A stretch of 64,000 nucleotides of DNA from JABSQH01 sp965230015. Lineage in GTDB: Bacteria; Actinomycetota; Acidimicrobiia; Acidimicrobiales; Ilumatobacteraceae. The stretch lies in the NCBI GenBank assembly GCA_965230015.1, contig CBDDKF010000006.1, positions 124,001 through 188,000 on the forward strand, read 5' to 3'. The position numbers and the translations under genes were made by a program. A model generated the notes under the pieces. It saw only the letters and a program-made list of their open reading frames with translations, did no database searches and had not been told where the DNA came from. Below are positions 20,317 through 28,707 of the stretch, piece by piece; position 1 is the first letter of the stretch; every line of letters starts with the position of its first letter.

Positions 20317-21132
20317 GTGTCGAAGAGCGCTCCCCACGATCTCCTCCCGCCGATCGTCGGCGAGGCCGAACTCGCGGCGCTCGACGGAGCGTTACTCGCC
20401 GACGTTCGGTGGTACCTCGACGGGGCTGACGGACACGCGGCGTTCGTGGCCGGGCATCGACCGGGCGCGGTATGGGTCGACCTCGACGCCTGGTTGGCCA
20501 GCCCGCCGACCGCGGCCGACGGCCGGCATCCGTTCCCGCCAGCCGACGTGTTCGGAGAAGGGATGCGCGCCATCGGGCTTTCCGACGGCCAACCGCTCGT
20601 CGCCTACGACGATCGTGAGGGCGTTCCCGCATCACGATTGGTGTGGATGCTGCGGCTAATCGGCCATCCTGCGGCATTGCTCGATGCACGCTGGCCACCC
20701 GATCAGATCGAGGCCGGCGAGGTCGATGTACCACCCGGCAACTTCTCGAACCGACCGTGGCCCACGGGCCGACTGGTCGACGCCGACCGCGTTGCCGACG
20801 AAGCCGCGTCGGGCGCCGTCGTGATCGACGCCCGCGCCGCCGAGCGCTACCGCGGCGAGACCGAGCCGATCGATGCACGTGCCGGTCACATCCCCGGCGC
20901 GATCAACCTGCCGTTCGCCGACAACCTTGTCGATGGGCGATTCCGATCACCGAGTGAGTTGGCCGCACGGTTCGCCGACGTGGGCGACGAGCCGATCGTG
21001 TACTGCGGCAGCGGCGTGAGCGCGTGCCACAATCTGCTCGCTCTGGAGTCGGTCGGCATACGGGGCCGCCTCTACCCGGGCTCGTGGTCGCAGTGGTCGG
21101 CTGACCCCGCCCGCCCAGTCGCTGTCGGCTGA
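20317..21132 (+). CDS. Two-domain rhodanese (thiosulfate/mercaptopyruvate sulfurtransferase)
   Basis: 271 residues from a GTG. The N-terminal rhodanese domain (about 1-125) lacks a catalytic Cys: the loop reads YDDREGVPASR. The C-terminal domain (about 150-265) has RAAERYRGE..PIDARAGHIPGA and the active loop YCGSGVSAC with the persulfide Cys. This is the standard TST/MST layout for cytoplasmic sulfur transfer. The CGSGVSA loop is closer to thiosulfate sulfurtransferases (CRxGx[KR]) variants than to a clear mercaptopyruvate enzyme, so the donor is unresolved. It stands alone between DUF1697 and a membrane protein. Confidence 0.88.
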   Translation: MSKSAPHDLLPPIVGEAELAALDGALLADVRWYLDGADGHAAFVAGHRPGAVWVDLDAWLASPPTAADGRHPFPPADVFGEGMRAIGLSDGQPLVAYDDREGVPASRLVWMLRLIGHPAALLDARWPPDQIEAGEVDVPPGNFSNRPWPTGRLVDADRVADEAASGAVVIDARAAERYRGETEPIDARAGHIPGAINLPFADNLVDGRFRSPSELAARFADVGDEPIVYCGSGVSACHNLLALESVGIRGRLYPGSWSQWSADPARPVAVG

Positions 21133-21224
21133 CCCGCACTCGGCGCCGAGCAAGCGGCGCGTCGGAACGAGCGCACGGCCCAGTTTTCACGCGGTTCTCA
21201 CGGCCGCAATCGACTGTCGAGTCC

Positions 21225-22370
21225 ATGCCCGACAAGCACAGCACCGCCCGAGACGAGCACCTCCCGATGACGGAAGCGGAGGCGCTCGATGAAACGAACT
21301 TCCTCGTCGATCGCGCTGGTTGGTTGGTGCCGATGAAGTTCAGCCGGTGGTTCGTGAAGACCCCGCGCCACCGCCGCACGGTACGGCTCATCGCCGGCCT
21401 CCTTCTGACCGGCACGCTGGGCCTGACGGTCTTCGTTCGTGGCGACGCGCATCTACCGGTGGAGCTCCACCTGCCGGGAGCCGACCCACGCGGCATGGAT
21501 GGCGATCCCGCCCCGCCTGCAGAGGAGATCCCGAGCGTGTGGGACGAACTCGGCGAGAACCACGGCTTGGGTTCGGGCCTGGTCCCGTACATCAACCAAC
21601 CCGCGGCGGGCACGACGGACGATGACGGCGTTGCCGACGACGCCGAGACCGAAGAAGAAACCGCCGATGGCCAACCCGCGGAGGGTGGCAACGAGAGCGA
21701 CGCCGAGGCGAGTGCCGCCGGCGAGGCGGGCGCTGGTGACGCGGCGGCGGACGAGACAGAGACTGGCGGGGGCACTACCGACGAAACAGACGACGACGAC
21801 GGCGATCAATCCGGTGCCGTCGCCACCGTCGATGACCGGTGCTCGGGTATCACGCACCTCAGCCCCGGCGAGATCCAGTCGTTCGCGTCTGGCGTGTGGG
21901 TGTGGACCGCCGCCGGTGCCGGGCGTTGGGTGTGGACCGCGCAGGAGCCCGACCACCACTGCTTCGACGACGATGCAGCCGAGACGTCGCCAAGCGACGG
22001 ATCGACACCGGGGTCCGTCGACCTCCATGCCTTCGTCGCCGACTACGGGGCAGCGCGGTCAGTGAGCCACGTCGATTGGCTTCTCGAGATGACCCACCCG
22101 GCGATCCGCGGTCTGTTCGACGACGCTGCTTGCCGAGCCGTGCTGGCCCACAGCCCCGCGGCGGTACTGGCGACCGAGGTGGCCGAGGTCGGCGCGATCG
22201 ACGAGTGGCTGTTCGAGTACGGCGCCGGGACGGTCAGCTTCCCTGCGGCGATCTCCGGCAGTGTCGCCCACTACTTCCACGATGGCGGCGAGGCCACCTT
22301 CCCGTGGACCGCTCCGGTCGAAGACGGCCAGCCGTTTCTGGCCTTCGACTGCGATCACCCGTTGCCCTGA
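21225..22370 (+). CDS. Single-pass membrane protein with long acidic linker, unknown function
   Basis: 381 residues, not recognised. A cytoplasmic N-terminus (about 45 residues, ending in the basic VKTPRHRRTVR) precedes one transmembrane segment (LIAGLLLTGTLGLTVFV). Outside, residues 90-200 are a very acidic, low-complexity Asp/Glu/Ala/Thr stretch. The C-terminal part contains a duplicated Trp motif (GVWVWTAAGAGRWVWTA), Cys residues that may pair, and ends FLAFDCDHPLP. The acidic linker probably spans the wall. The ATG at 21225 is the first in frame. No similar gene is nearby. Confidence 0.72.
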   Translation: MPDKHSTARDEHLPMTEAEALDETNFLVDRAGWLVPMKFSRWFVKTPRHRRTVRLIAGLLLTGTLGLTVFVRGDAHLPVELHLPGADPRGMDGDPAPPAEEIPSVWDELGENHGLGSGLVPYINQPAAGTTDDDGVADDAETEEETADGQPAEGGNESDAEASAAGEAGAGDAAADETETGGGTTDETDDDDGDQSGAVATVDDRCSGITHLSPGEIQSFASGVWVWTAAGAGRWVWTAQEPDHHCFDDDAAETSPSDGSTPGSVDLHAFVADYGAARSVSHVDWLLEMTHPAIRGLFDDAACRAVLAHSPAAVLATEVAEVGAIDEWLFEYGAGTVSFPAAISGSVAHYFHDGGEATFPWTAPVEDGQPFLAFDCDHPLP

Positions 22371-22435
22371 CGACCGAGCCAGCCCGGGGCCTGGAGCCTG
22401 ACCGTCCCCCGCCCACCGGGGTCAACGGTGCGGGA

Positions 22436-22597
22436 TCAGCTGCGCTTGGCGAAATCGAAGCCATCGAGGGCGTCGGCGCGTCGAGCGATCGCCCCAACTT
22501 GCTCGGCATCCCACCACGTGCCCGAATTCGACAGCCTGCCTCGGGCCCGTTCGAGACCCTCGCGCACCGCGGCCGGAGTGACGACATCACCACTCAT
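22436..22597 (-). CDS. Small 53-residue protein coupled to the cupin gene
   Basis: The ATG at 22597 overlaps the cupin stop (ATGA), the coupling used elsewhere in this genome. The sequence begins MSGDVVTPAAVREGLERARG and contains an amphipathic helix plus a NSGTWWDAEQ segment. No family is recognised; it could be a helical accessory peptide or the remnant of a longer gene. Support rests on the overlap and codon use only. Confidence 0.4.
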   Translation of the reverse strand: MSGDVVTPAAVREGLERARGRLSNSGTWWDAEQVGAIARRADALDGFDFAKRS

Positions 22598-23133
22598 GAC
22601 ATCGCGTCGTGGTGTGCGCCGACGAGCACCACGACCATCTGGCACGGCTCGTCGTATGGGTTGCGCCAGGCGTGGCGGGTCCCGTTTTGTACCACGGTGT
22701 CGCCTGGCCCCAACTCGGCGGTGGCGCCATCGTCGAGTTCGAGTACGACGCGACCCGAGACGATGAACTCGTAGTCGACCGACGCGGTGGTGTGCATACC
22801 GGGATTGTCCGGTTCCATGTGCCCCGCCATGCCTGGCAGCTTCTGTTCCATCTCGGCGAGCGCCGCCTCGAAGTCGATGTCGCCGAGCGGCGCTTGATCG
22901 TCTGGCGGCACGGTGAACAGCCCGAACCGAAACCCGCCCAGCGGGGGGAAGTACTGCACGGCGTCGGGGTGGCTGCCGTCATCGGGGAAGTGCGCCGGTT
23001 GATCGCCGCCCCACATCCTGAAGAACTCGAACCCCGGCACGATCTCGCTCGTGGTCGGTTCGACGACCTCGTCGCTGGCGACCACCGCCTTGCCGCTCGC
23101 GTCGTGACCCGTGACCACTCGTCGTATCCCCAT
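22594..23133 (-). CDS. Cupin-domain protein
   Basis: 179 residues. The ATG at 23133 has a strong Shine-Dalgarno sequence (GAGGAGGG) five bases upstream. A single conserved beta-barrel occupies the C-terminal half: DYEFIVSGRVVLELDDG (motif 1) and GDTVVQNGTRHAWRNP (motif 2), which keeps a metal-type His and Glu. The N-terminal part (MGIRRVVTGHDASGKAVVAS, then FRMWGGD) is found in cupin proteins linked to aromatic or flavonoid-type dioxygenase families, but no substrate can be named. It overlaps a small downstream gene. Confidence 0.82.
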   Translation of the reverse strand: MGIRRVVTGHDASGKAVVASDEVVEPTTSEIVPGFEFFRMWGGDQPAHFPDDGSHPDAVQYFPPLGGFRFGLFTVPPDDQAPLGDIDFEAALAEMEQKLPGMAGHMEPDNPGMHTTASVDYEFIVSGRVVLELDDGATAELGPGDTVVQNGTRHAWRNPYDEPCQMVVVLVGAHHDAMS

Positions 23134-23211
23134 TGCACCCTCCTCGATCGGACGGTCGCAGAGTAACGACTACCGGGCGGCGGCGACGCCGAGCAGCAAC
23201 CGGGCTCGGGG

Positions 23212-24318
23212 TCAGCCGTCGACGTAGCGACGAACGGAGTCGATCGTGCTCTTGGGCGGAATCGCCGTGAGGACCACGCCATTGGTCGGATCGCTGGCGT
23301 GCACCCACTGGGTCGCGCTCACCGCGATGCCGACATGGTTGATGGTCTTCGATCCACGGCGCTTCTGGAAGATCAGGTCGCCGGGCTTGATCGCCTCGTT
23401 CTCGAAGTCGACGGCGGTGCCCTGCATGGCCTGCGCGGCGCTGTAGTGGACGAGCGACACGCCGACCTGCTCATAGGCAGCAAGGGTGAGACCCGAGCAG
23501 TCGAAGGTGTCGGGGCCCTTGGTGAAGAACTTGTAGTCCCTGCCAACCTGCGCCCGAGCGAAGTTGACCACCGCGTCGGCCCGCGACGACGGCGTGCTCG
23601 CTGCCGCCTGGGGCGCTGCGGCGGGTGCGCTGGCGGGCGCCGTTCCGCCTGCAGGGATGGCGAGTTCGTGACCGGGGTGGATGATGGTGTCGAGGCCGAG
23701 ATCGTTCTCTTGGAGCAAGGCCCCAAGGCTCACGCCGTGACGCATCGCGATGATCGACAGCGAGTCGCCGGACACGATCGTGTACGTCAGTCCGGACGGC
23801 GCAGCCGGAGCGGGAGCTGCGCTGGGCTCGGCGGCGGGCGCAGGAGCGGCCGATGGTGCGGTGCCCCCGGCAGGGATCGCCAGTTGTTGGCCGGGCATGA
23901 TCACGCTCGTCATGCTGAGATCGTTGGCCTGCAGCAGCGCCGACAAACGGACGCCGTAGCGGTTGGCGATCAGCGACAGCGCGTCGCCGGAAACGACCGT
24001 GTACGTCGACGCAGCTGCGCCTCCGCCGCCGCTGGCAGCTGGCGCGGCTGAGCGCTCAGGGGCGGGCGCGGAGCCCCCTTCGGGAATCGTCAGACGCTGG
24101 CCCGGAATGATGATGCTCTCGGCCGTGAGATCGTTCACGTCGAGCAACGCCTTGAGCGCCACGCTGTGGTCGCTGGCGATGCGCAGCAGATAGTCGCCAG
24201 GCTCCACCACGTAGGTGCCGCCGCTTGCGGCGGCGGGAGACGCGGTGGCGGTCGCCACGGCGGTGGCGGAGATCGCAAGGGCAACGGAAAGGCGAGTGAG
24301 GCGTCGGATGACGGTCAT
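23212..24318 (-). CDS. Secreted triple-LysM NlpC/P60 peptidoglycan hydrolase
   Basis: 368 residues from the ATG at 24318 (MTVIRRLTRLSVALAIS), which opens directly into a signal peptide with an AAA-SGG cleavage region. Three LysM repeats follow (TYVVEPGDYLLRIAS..., TYTVVSGDALSLIAN..., TYTIVSGDSLSIIAM...), joined by Pro/Ala linkers. The C-terminal NlpC/P60 domain has the catalytic Cys in TFDCSGLT, His in INHVGIAV and a third polar residue in WVHASD. It should bind glycan through LysM and cut D-Glu-DAP-type stem peptide bonds in the wall. An in-frame extension upstream lacks signal features and was rejected. A short inverted repeat lies just before the start. Confidence 0.92.
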   Translation of the reverse strand: MTVIRRLTRLSVALAISATAVATATASPAAASGGTYVVEPGDYLLRIASDHSVALKALLDVNDLTAESIIIPGQRLTIPEGGSAPAPERSAAPAASGGGGAAASTYTVVSGDALSLIANRYGVRLSALLQANDLSMTSVIMPGQQLAIPAGGTAPSAAPAPAAEPSAAPAPAAPSGLTYTIVSGDSLSIIAMRHGVSLGALLQENDLGLDTIIHPGHELAIPAGGTAPASAPAAAPQAAASTPSSRADAVVNFARAQVGRDYKFFTKGPDTFDCSGLTLAAYEQVGVSLVHYSAAQAMQGTAVDFENEAIKPGDLIFQKRRGSKTINHVGIAVSATQWVHASDPTNGVVLTAIPPKSTIDSVRRYVDG

Positions 24319-24326
24319 GCTTGTTG

Positions 24327-24343
24327 GATCGGCGCGACCGATC
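24327..24343 (-). promoter_or_regulatory. Inverted repeat just upstream of the LysM-NlpC/P60 gene
   Basis: GATCGG, five bases, CCGATC, ending 8 bp before the start codon. In the mRNA this would form a hairpin overlapping the ribosome-binding region, or it could be an operator. No riboswitch consensus was recognised in the 283-bp gap to the divergent DUF1203 gene. Confidence 0.35.
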
Positions 24344-24602
24344 TGCGACTTAACAAGTTCTTTGCAGAACGCTGACAATCGGCTCACAGGCCCAAACCAC
24401 CGATTCTTGGCGTGCTCGTGTGCGCCAGCCGCAACCAGCAACGCCGAGAAGTGATGGACACACGTCGGTACGGCGGTGTCGTATCGAGCGCAGCGGCATG
24501 CCGCGCCGGGTGATCAGTGGCCGTCAGGCGTGGCGTTGAACCGGCCGATGCGATGACTGATTCCCGCCAGAATCTCGGGCGCCGTCTGGCGAGAATCGTC
24601 CC

Positions 24603-25073
24603 ATGCCCCTCGCCGACGGACTCACCTTCCGCCCGATCACACGTCAACGAGCCGCCGAGCTGCGCCAAGTCGGAGGTGTTCGCTACGTGGCCGACGCAGC
24701 TCCGGGTTACCCGTGCCGGCAGTGCCTGCGCGATGCCGACGTCGGCGACGAACTCATCCTGGTGTCGCACGACCCTTTCGCCGGCGACAGCCCGTACCGG
24801 TCGGCCAGCCCGATCTTTCTGCACCGCGACGATTGCGGCGAACCGGACACCGCAGACGTGCCGCAGCAACTCGTCGTGCGTTCGCTCTCGCTGCACGCGT
24901 TCGACGCCGACGAGATGATGGTCGACGCCGCTCTCGTCGACGGGGCAGAACTCGCCGACTCGGCGCTCGCCTTCTTCGAGCGCGCCGACGTGGTGTCGGT
25001 CCACGTCCACAACCAACCGCGCGGTTGTTGGGCCACCACCATCGAGCGATCAGCCGCGAACCCGGCGAGCTAG
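24603..25073 (+). CDS. DUF1203 family protein
   Basis: 156 residues. The CRQCLRDADVGDELILVSH block and PIFLHRDDC are the family signature; Cys residues at the CxxC and at DDC could bind a metal. The C-terminal part, including VHVHNQPRGCWA, is also conserved. Function unknown. It ends 29 bp before the nitrile hydratase beta gene, in the same direction, so it may be co-transcribed. Confidence 0.85.
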   Translation: MPLADGLTFRPITRQRAAELRQVGGVRYVADAAPGYPCRQCLRDADVGDELILVSHDPFAGDSPYRSASPIFLHRDDCGEPDTADVPQQLVVRSLSLHAFDADEMMVDAALVDGAELADSALAFFERADVVSVHVHNQPRGCWATTIERSAANPAS

Positions 25074-25102
25074 CGTCGGCCTCCTCGGCGCAGAGGAGCA
25101 AG

Positions 25103-25732
25103 ATGGACGGCATCCACGACATGGGCGGCATGGAGGGCTTCGGGCCGATGGTGCGCGACGAGGCGATGTTCCATGCGCCGTGGGAGCGGAGCGCGTTCGG
25201 TCTTGCCACCGCAGTCCAGATCGTGGGCAACACCGACGAGTTCCGCCACTCGATCGAACGCCTCGATCCGGCGTTCTACCTCACCGCCGACTACTTCGGC
25301 CGCTGGCTCGGTTCGCTGGAGGTCCGCGTGGTCGAGCGCGGTCTGCTCGACAGCGCCGAGGTCGACGCCCGCGCCGGCGACGACCGCGCCCGACCAACTG
25401 CGAGTCCACCACGCGGACTGCCAGAGACGTCGCCCGACGGAGGGCCCCATCGCGCGCTCGATCGACCACCGCTGTTTGCGGTCGGCGACGAGGTTCGCGC
25501 GCGCGATATCCACCCGGTAGGACACACGCGCCTGCCGGGGTATGTGCGTGGGCACCGCGGGGTGGTGACGCACGCGTATCCCGCCTTCGTGTTCCCCGAC
25601 TCGCGCGCTCACGGCGACGGTGACGACCCGCAGTACGCGTACGCGGTGCAGTTCTCGGCGAGCGACCTGTGGGGCGACGGCGACCACACCGTGAGCGTCG
25701 ATCTGTTCGAGCCGTACCTGGAGCCGTCGTGA
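25103..25732 (+). CDS. nthB: Nitrile hydratase beta subunit
   Basis: 209 residues. MDGIHDMGGMEGFGP is the invariant opening of beta subunits, and the C-terminal domain holds the SH3-like fold with HTRLPGYVRGHRGVV and YAVQFSASDLWG. It pairs with the alpha subunit to hydrate nitriles to amides. The gene overlaps alpha by the GTGA junction at 25729-25732. The beta-alpha-activator order is typical of cobalt-type enzymes. A Pro/Arg-rich insert near residues 95-120 is the usual variable linker. Confidence 0.94.
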   Translation: MDGIHDMGGMEGFGPMVRDEAMFHAPWERSAFGLATAVQIVGNTDEFRHSIERLDPAFYLTADYFGRWLGSLEVRVVERGLLDSAEVDARAGDDRARPTASPPRGLPETSPDGGPHRALDRPPLFAVGDEVRARDIHPVGHTRLPGYVRGHRGVVTHAYPAFVFPDSRAHGDGDDPQYAYAVQFSASDLWGDGDHTVSVDLFEPYLEPS

Positions 25733-26358
25733 GCAGCGAACACCACGATCACCCTCACGATCATGAGCACGATCGTGGCCATGATCATGAGCACGACGAC
25801 GATCCACGTGCGCTACGGGCCAACGCACTCGAAGCGATCCTCATCGAGAAGGGATTGATCGATCCCGCTGCCGTCGATGCCACCCTCGACTACTTCGAGA
25901 ACGAGCTCGGCCCGATGCACGGGGCCAGGGTGGTCGCCAAGGCGTGGAGCGACCCGGCGTTCAAGGCGCGCTTGCTCGCCGACGGGCTGAGCGCGATCGG
26001 CGAGCTCGGCCTCGGCGGGCCGCAGGTCGATCATCTCGTGGTGGTGGAGAACACGCCCGCCACCCACAACGTCGTCGTGTGCACGTTGTGTTCGTGCTAC
26101 CCGTGGGGGCTGCTCGGCCTGCCACCAGCGTGGTACAAGTCGTTGCCGTATCGCTCACGCGTCGTGCGCGAGCCGCGCCAGGTGATCGCCGAAATGGGCT
26201 GCGACCTCCCGGCCGACATCGACATCAAGGTGTGGGACTCTTCGTCGGAAGTGCGCTACTTCGTACTTCCGGAACGGCCCGCGGGAACCGACGACCTCGA
26301 TGAGGAAGCGCTCGCGGCGCTAGTCACCCGCGACCATATGATCGGCGTCGCCCGGTGA
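25729..26358 (+). CDS. nthA: Nitrile hydratase alpha subunit, cobalt type, His-rich N-terminus
   Basis: 209 residues from a GTG overlapping the beta stop. The metal claw VCTLCSCYPW (about residue 118) has Thr in the position that marks non-corrin cobalt enzymes (iron enzymes usually have Ser). WYKSLPYRSRVVREPR is the conserved block after it. The first 25 residues contain about nine His alternating with Asp/Glu (HHDHPHDHEHDRGHDHEHDD). This tail is longer than most alpha subunits have at this point and may store or deliver the metal. The third gene encodes the activator. Confidence 0.95.
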   Translation: MSSEHHDHPHDHEHDRGHDHEHDDDPRALRANALEAILIEKGLIDPAAVDATLDYFENELGPMHGARVVAKAWSDPAFKARLLADGLSAIGELGLGGPQVDHLVVVENTPATHNVVVCTLCSCYPWGLLGLPPAWYKSLPYRSRVVREPRQVIAEMGCDLPADIDIKVWDSSSEVRYFVLPERPAGTDDLDEEALAALVTRDHMIGVAR

Positions 26359-26672
26359 GGCCCGACCTCGACACCGAGGGAGCAGCGGCGCCACCCCGGG
26401 CGAACGGCGAGATCGTCTTCGACGATGCGTGGCAGAGCAGGGTGTTCGCCACGACGATGGCGGCTTGCGACGCCGGGCTGATCGACTACGAGTCGTTCCG
26501 CCAGCAGCTCATCGCACAGATTGCCCGCCGCGACACGCGCGGCGACGACCTGCAGGCAGCCACCTACTGGGAGGCGTGGCACGACGCCTTCGAAACGCTG
26601 GCGCTGGAGGTCGGACTCGTCAACGCCGCCGAGCTGGCACAACGAGCGGCGGACTTCGCCGCACACTCTTGA
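26355..26672 (+). CDS. Nitrile hydratase activator/accessory protein
   Basis: 105 residues from a GTG overlapping the alpha stop (GTGA). FDDAWQSRVFATTMAACDAG and TYWEAWHDAFETLAL match the small accessory proteins that resemble a truncated beta subunit and insert cobalt by subunit swapping. The length is typical. Together with 25103-26358 this forms a complete three-gene operon. Confidence 0.88.
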   Translation: MRPDLDTEGAAAPPRANGEIVFDDAWQSRVFATTMAACDAGLIDYESFRQQLIAQIARRDTRGDDLQAATYWEAWHDAFETLALEVGLVNAAELAQRAADFAAHS

Positions 26673-26723
26673 AGCGCGCGGTTTCACGGCCCGTCCTTAC
26701 CCCCAAGGCGTACGGTGCGCGCC

Positions 26724-27581
26724 ATGAACAGTCGAGTCGGTCGACGGACCTTCCTGATCGGCGCTGGTGCCGCCGCAGTGGCCGCATGCAGTAGCGAGAG
26801 CGGCGACTCGAGCGCGACCAGCGATGCTGCCAGCACCGCCCCACTCGACTCGACGAATGGCACAACGGATACGACGCCCGCGGCATCGGCGCCGTCTCCT
26901 ACCGACCCAGATCCGACCACGAGCGCGGCTACCCCCGAGTCGGCCGAGTCCGACTCGACCGAACCGCCGGCACTCACGGCGGATCAGTTCGCCGCGCTCG
27001 CGATCTGCGCCGCCCTCCCCTCCTCCACAGCGGGACCGTTCCCGACCATCGACCAGCTCGACCGACGCGACGTCACCGAGGGCTACCCCGGGCACCCCCT
27101 GCGGCTCGGTATCCGCGTGGTCGATGACACCAGCCAGCCGATACCCGGGGCCGAAGTGGAGATCTGGCACGCCGACGCCACAGGCGACTACTCCTCGTAC
27201 ATCGACAACGGCACGGGCAAAGACGAAGGCGAGGGCACGACGTTCTTGCGTGGGTTCCAGACCGCCGATGCCGACGGCATCGTCGAGTTCCAGACGATCT
27301 ATCCCGGTTGGTACAACGGCCGCGCGGTGCACATCCACACCAGCGCACGCGTCGACGGCGGCGAGGTGCTCACGGCGCAGCTGTACTTCGACGAGCCATA
27401 CACCGAGCAGGTGTATCTCGACGGTCCCTATGCCGAGTTCGGTTCGCCCGACACGACGTGGTCGACCGACCCGCTGGCCGACAACCCGGCAACCGACGGC
27501 ACCGGCATCACGCTCGTCGCAGCACCGACGTGGAACGGCGAGGGCACGCTCGGGCTCGTCAACATGGGCGTGCGCATTTGA
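26724..27581 (+). CDS. Tat-exported lipoprotein with intradiol dioxygenase-like domain
   Basis: 285 residues from the ATG at 26724. The N-terminus has a twin-arginine motif (GRRTFLIG) followed by a lipobox AVAAC, so the protein is probably folded before export and lipid-anchored. A Ser/Thr/Asp-rich linker covers residues 25-80. The domain at about 90-285 has TAGPFP, VEIWHADATGDYSSY, PGWYNGRAVHIH and QLYFDE, giving candidate Fe(III) ligands Tyr, Tyr, His, His of intradiol dioxygenases. Extracytoplasmic members exist whose substrates are unknown. It lies just after the nitrile hydratase operon but has its own 51-bp leader. Confidence 0.87.
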   Translation: MNSRVGRRTFLIGAGAAAVAACSSESGDSSATSDAASTAPLDSTNGTTDTTPAASAPSPTDPDPTTSAATPESAESDSTEPPALTADQFAALAICAALPSSTAGPFPTIDQLDRRDVTEGYPGHPLRLGIRVVDDTSQPIPGAEVEIWHADATGDYSSYIDNGTGKDEGEGTTFLRGFQTADADGIVEFQTIYPGWYNGRAVHIHTSARVDGGEVLTAQLYFDEPYTEQVYLDGPYAEFGSPDTTWSTDPLADNPATDGTGITLVAAPTWNGEGTLGLVNMGVRI

Positions 27582-27784
27582 CCCGGCCCGTCGCTTCTCG
27601 GTGCCGTCGGTTGCAGAAACCGCAGGCGCCGGCGCCGAGAAGCACACGGGGCAGCGGCGGACTCGACGGGTGCAGCGCTGCCCCGTGGTGGCACCACTAC
27701 ACTGCGTGGTCATGGTGGGCGGGGCAACCATCCGGGGCTCCATCGGGCCTTCCGTCCGGCAAGGTCGCCGACGTCGCCGACGCG

Positions 27785-28704
27785 ATGGTCGACAACGTCG
27801 ACCGGATCGTGCGCGGCAAACGCGACGAGATCCGTTTGGCGTTGTGCTGCCTGCTCACCGAGGGCCACCTGCTGCTCGACGACGTGCCGGGAACCGGCAA
27901 GACCAGTCTCGCCAAGGCGATCGCCAACTCGATCGCCGGTAGCTGGAAGCGGGTGCAGTTCACGCCCGACCTGTTGCCCACCGACATCACCGGCGTGATG
28001 GTGTTCGATCAGAGCAGCGGCTCGTTCTCGTTCCGTGAGGGTCCGGTGTTCACCAACGTGCTCATCGGCGACGAGATCAACCGCGGCAGCCCCAAGACCC
28101 AATCGGCGCTGCTCGAGGTGATGGAAGAACGTCAGGTCAGCGCCGACGGTGTGTCCCGCCCCGTCCCCCCGACCCTTTTTTGTGATCGCCACGCAGAACC
28201 CGCGCGACTTCCAAGGCACGTTCCCGCTCCCCGACGTGCAACTCGACCGCTTCGCCATGCGCCTGTCACTCGGCTACGCCGACACCCGACACCGAGGTGT
28301 CGATCCTCGAACGGTTCCATCGGCACCTCGACGACCACGACCTCGAACCGGTCACCGACGCCACCGAGCTCGACCAGGTGATCGACGAAATCGACCGCAT
28401 CGAAGTGGTGCGCTCGATCCACGACTACATCGTCGCCATCGCTGCGGCCACGCGCAGCCACCCCGATCTCCGCCTGGGCGTCTCCACCCGCGGCACGCTG
28501 ACCATGTTGCGCGTCGCCAGGGCGTTCGCCGCCACCGATGCCCGCACCTACGTGACACCCGACGACATCAAGGCGATCGTGGCGCCGGTGTGTTCGCACC
28601 GCATGGCACTGACCCCCGACGCCGAGCTACGCGGCGTACGCATCGACGCCGTGCTCGCCGAACTGGTCGAGTCGATCCCAGTCCCCCGCGCCCGCGAGGG
28701 CTGA
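27785..28704 (+). CDS. MoxR-type AAA ATPase, split over three frames
   Basis: AAA+ chaperone of the MoxR group: Walker A DDVPGTGKT, Walker B IGDEINRGSPKTQSALLE, then ATQNPRDFQGTFPLPDVQLDRF, and a C-terminal lid ending VPRAREG. The three parts lie in three different frames, with shifts near 28160-28175 (beside runs of C and T) and near 28275-28295. The ATG at 27785 is the first safe start; an earlier ATG at 27711 would need another shift. Followed four bases later by DUF58, the classic MoxR partner. Intact proteins of this type are about 320 residues. Sequence error is likely because all catalytic motifs survive. Confidence 0.8.
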
Positions 28705-28707
28705 GCG

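Noticed and set aside
24319..24602. Cyclic di-AMP (ydaO-type) riboswitch upstream of the LysM-NlpC/P60 gene
   Set aside because: Such hydrolases often have one, but the conserved pseudoknot and joining sequences could not be found here; only a short inverted repeat is visible.
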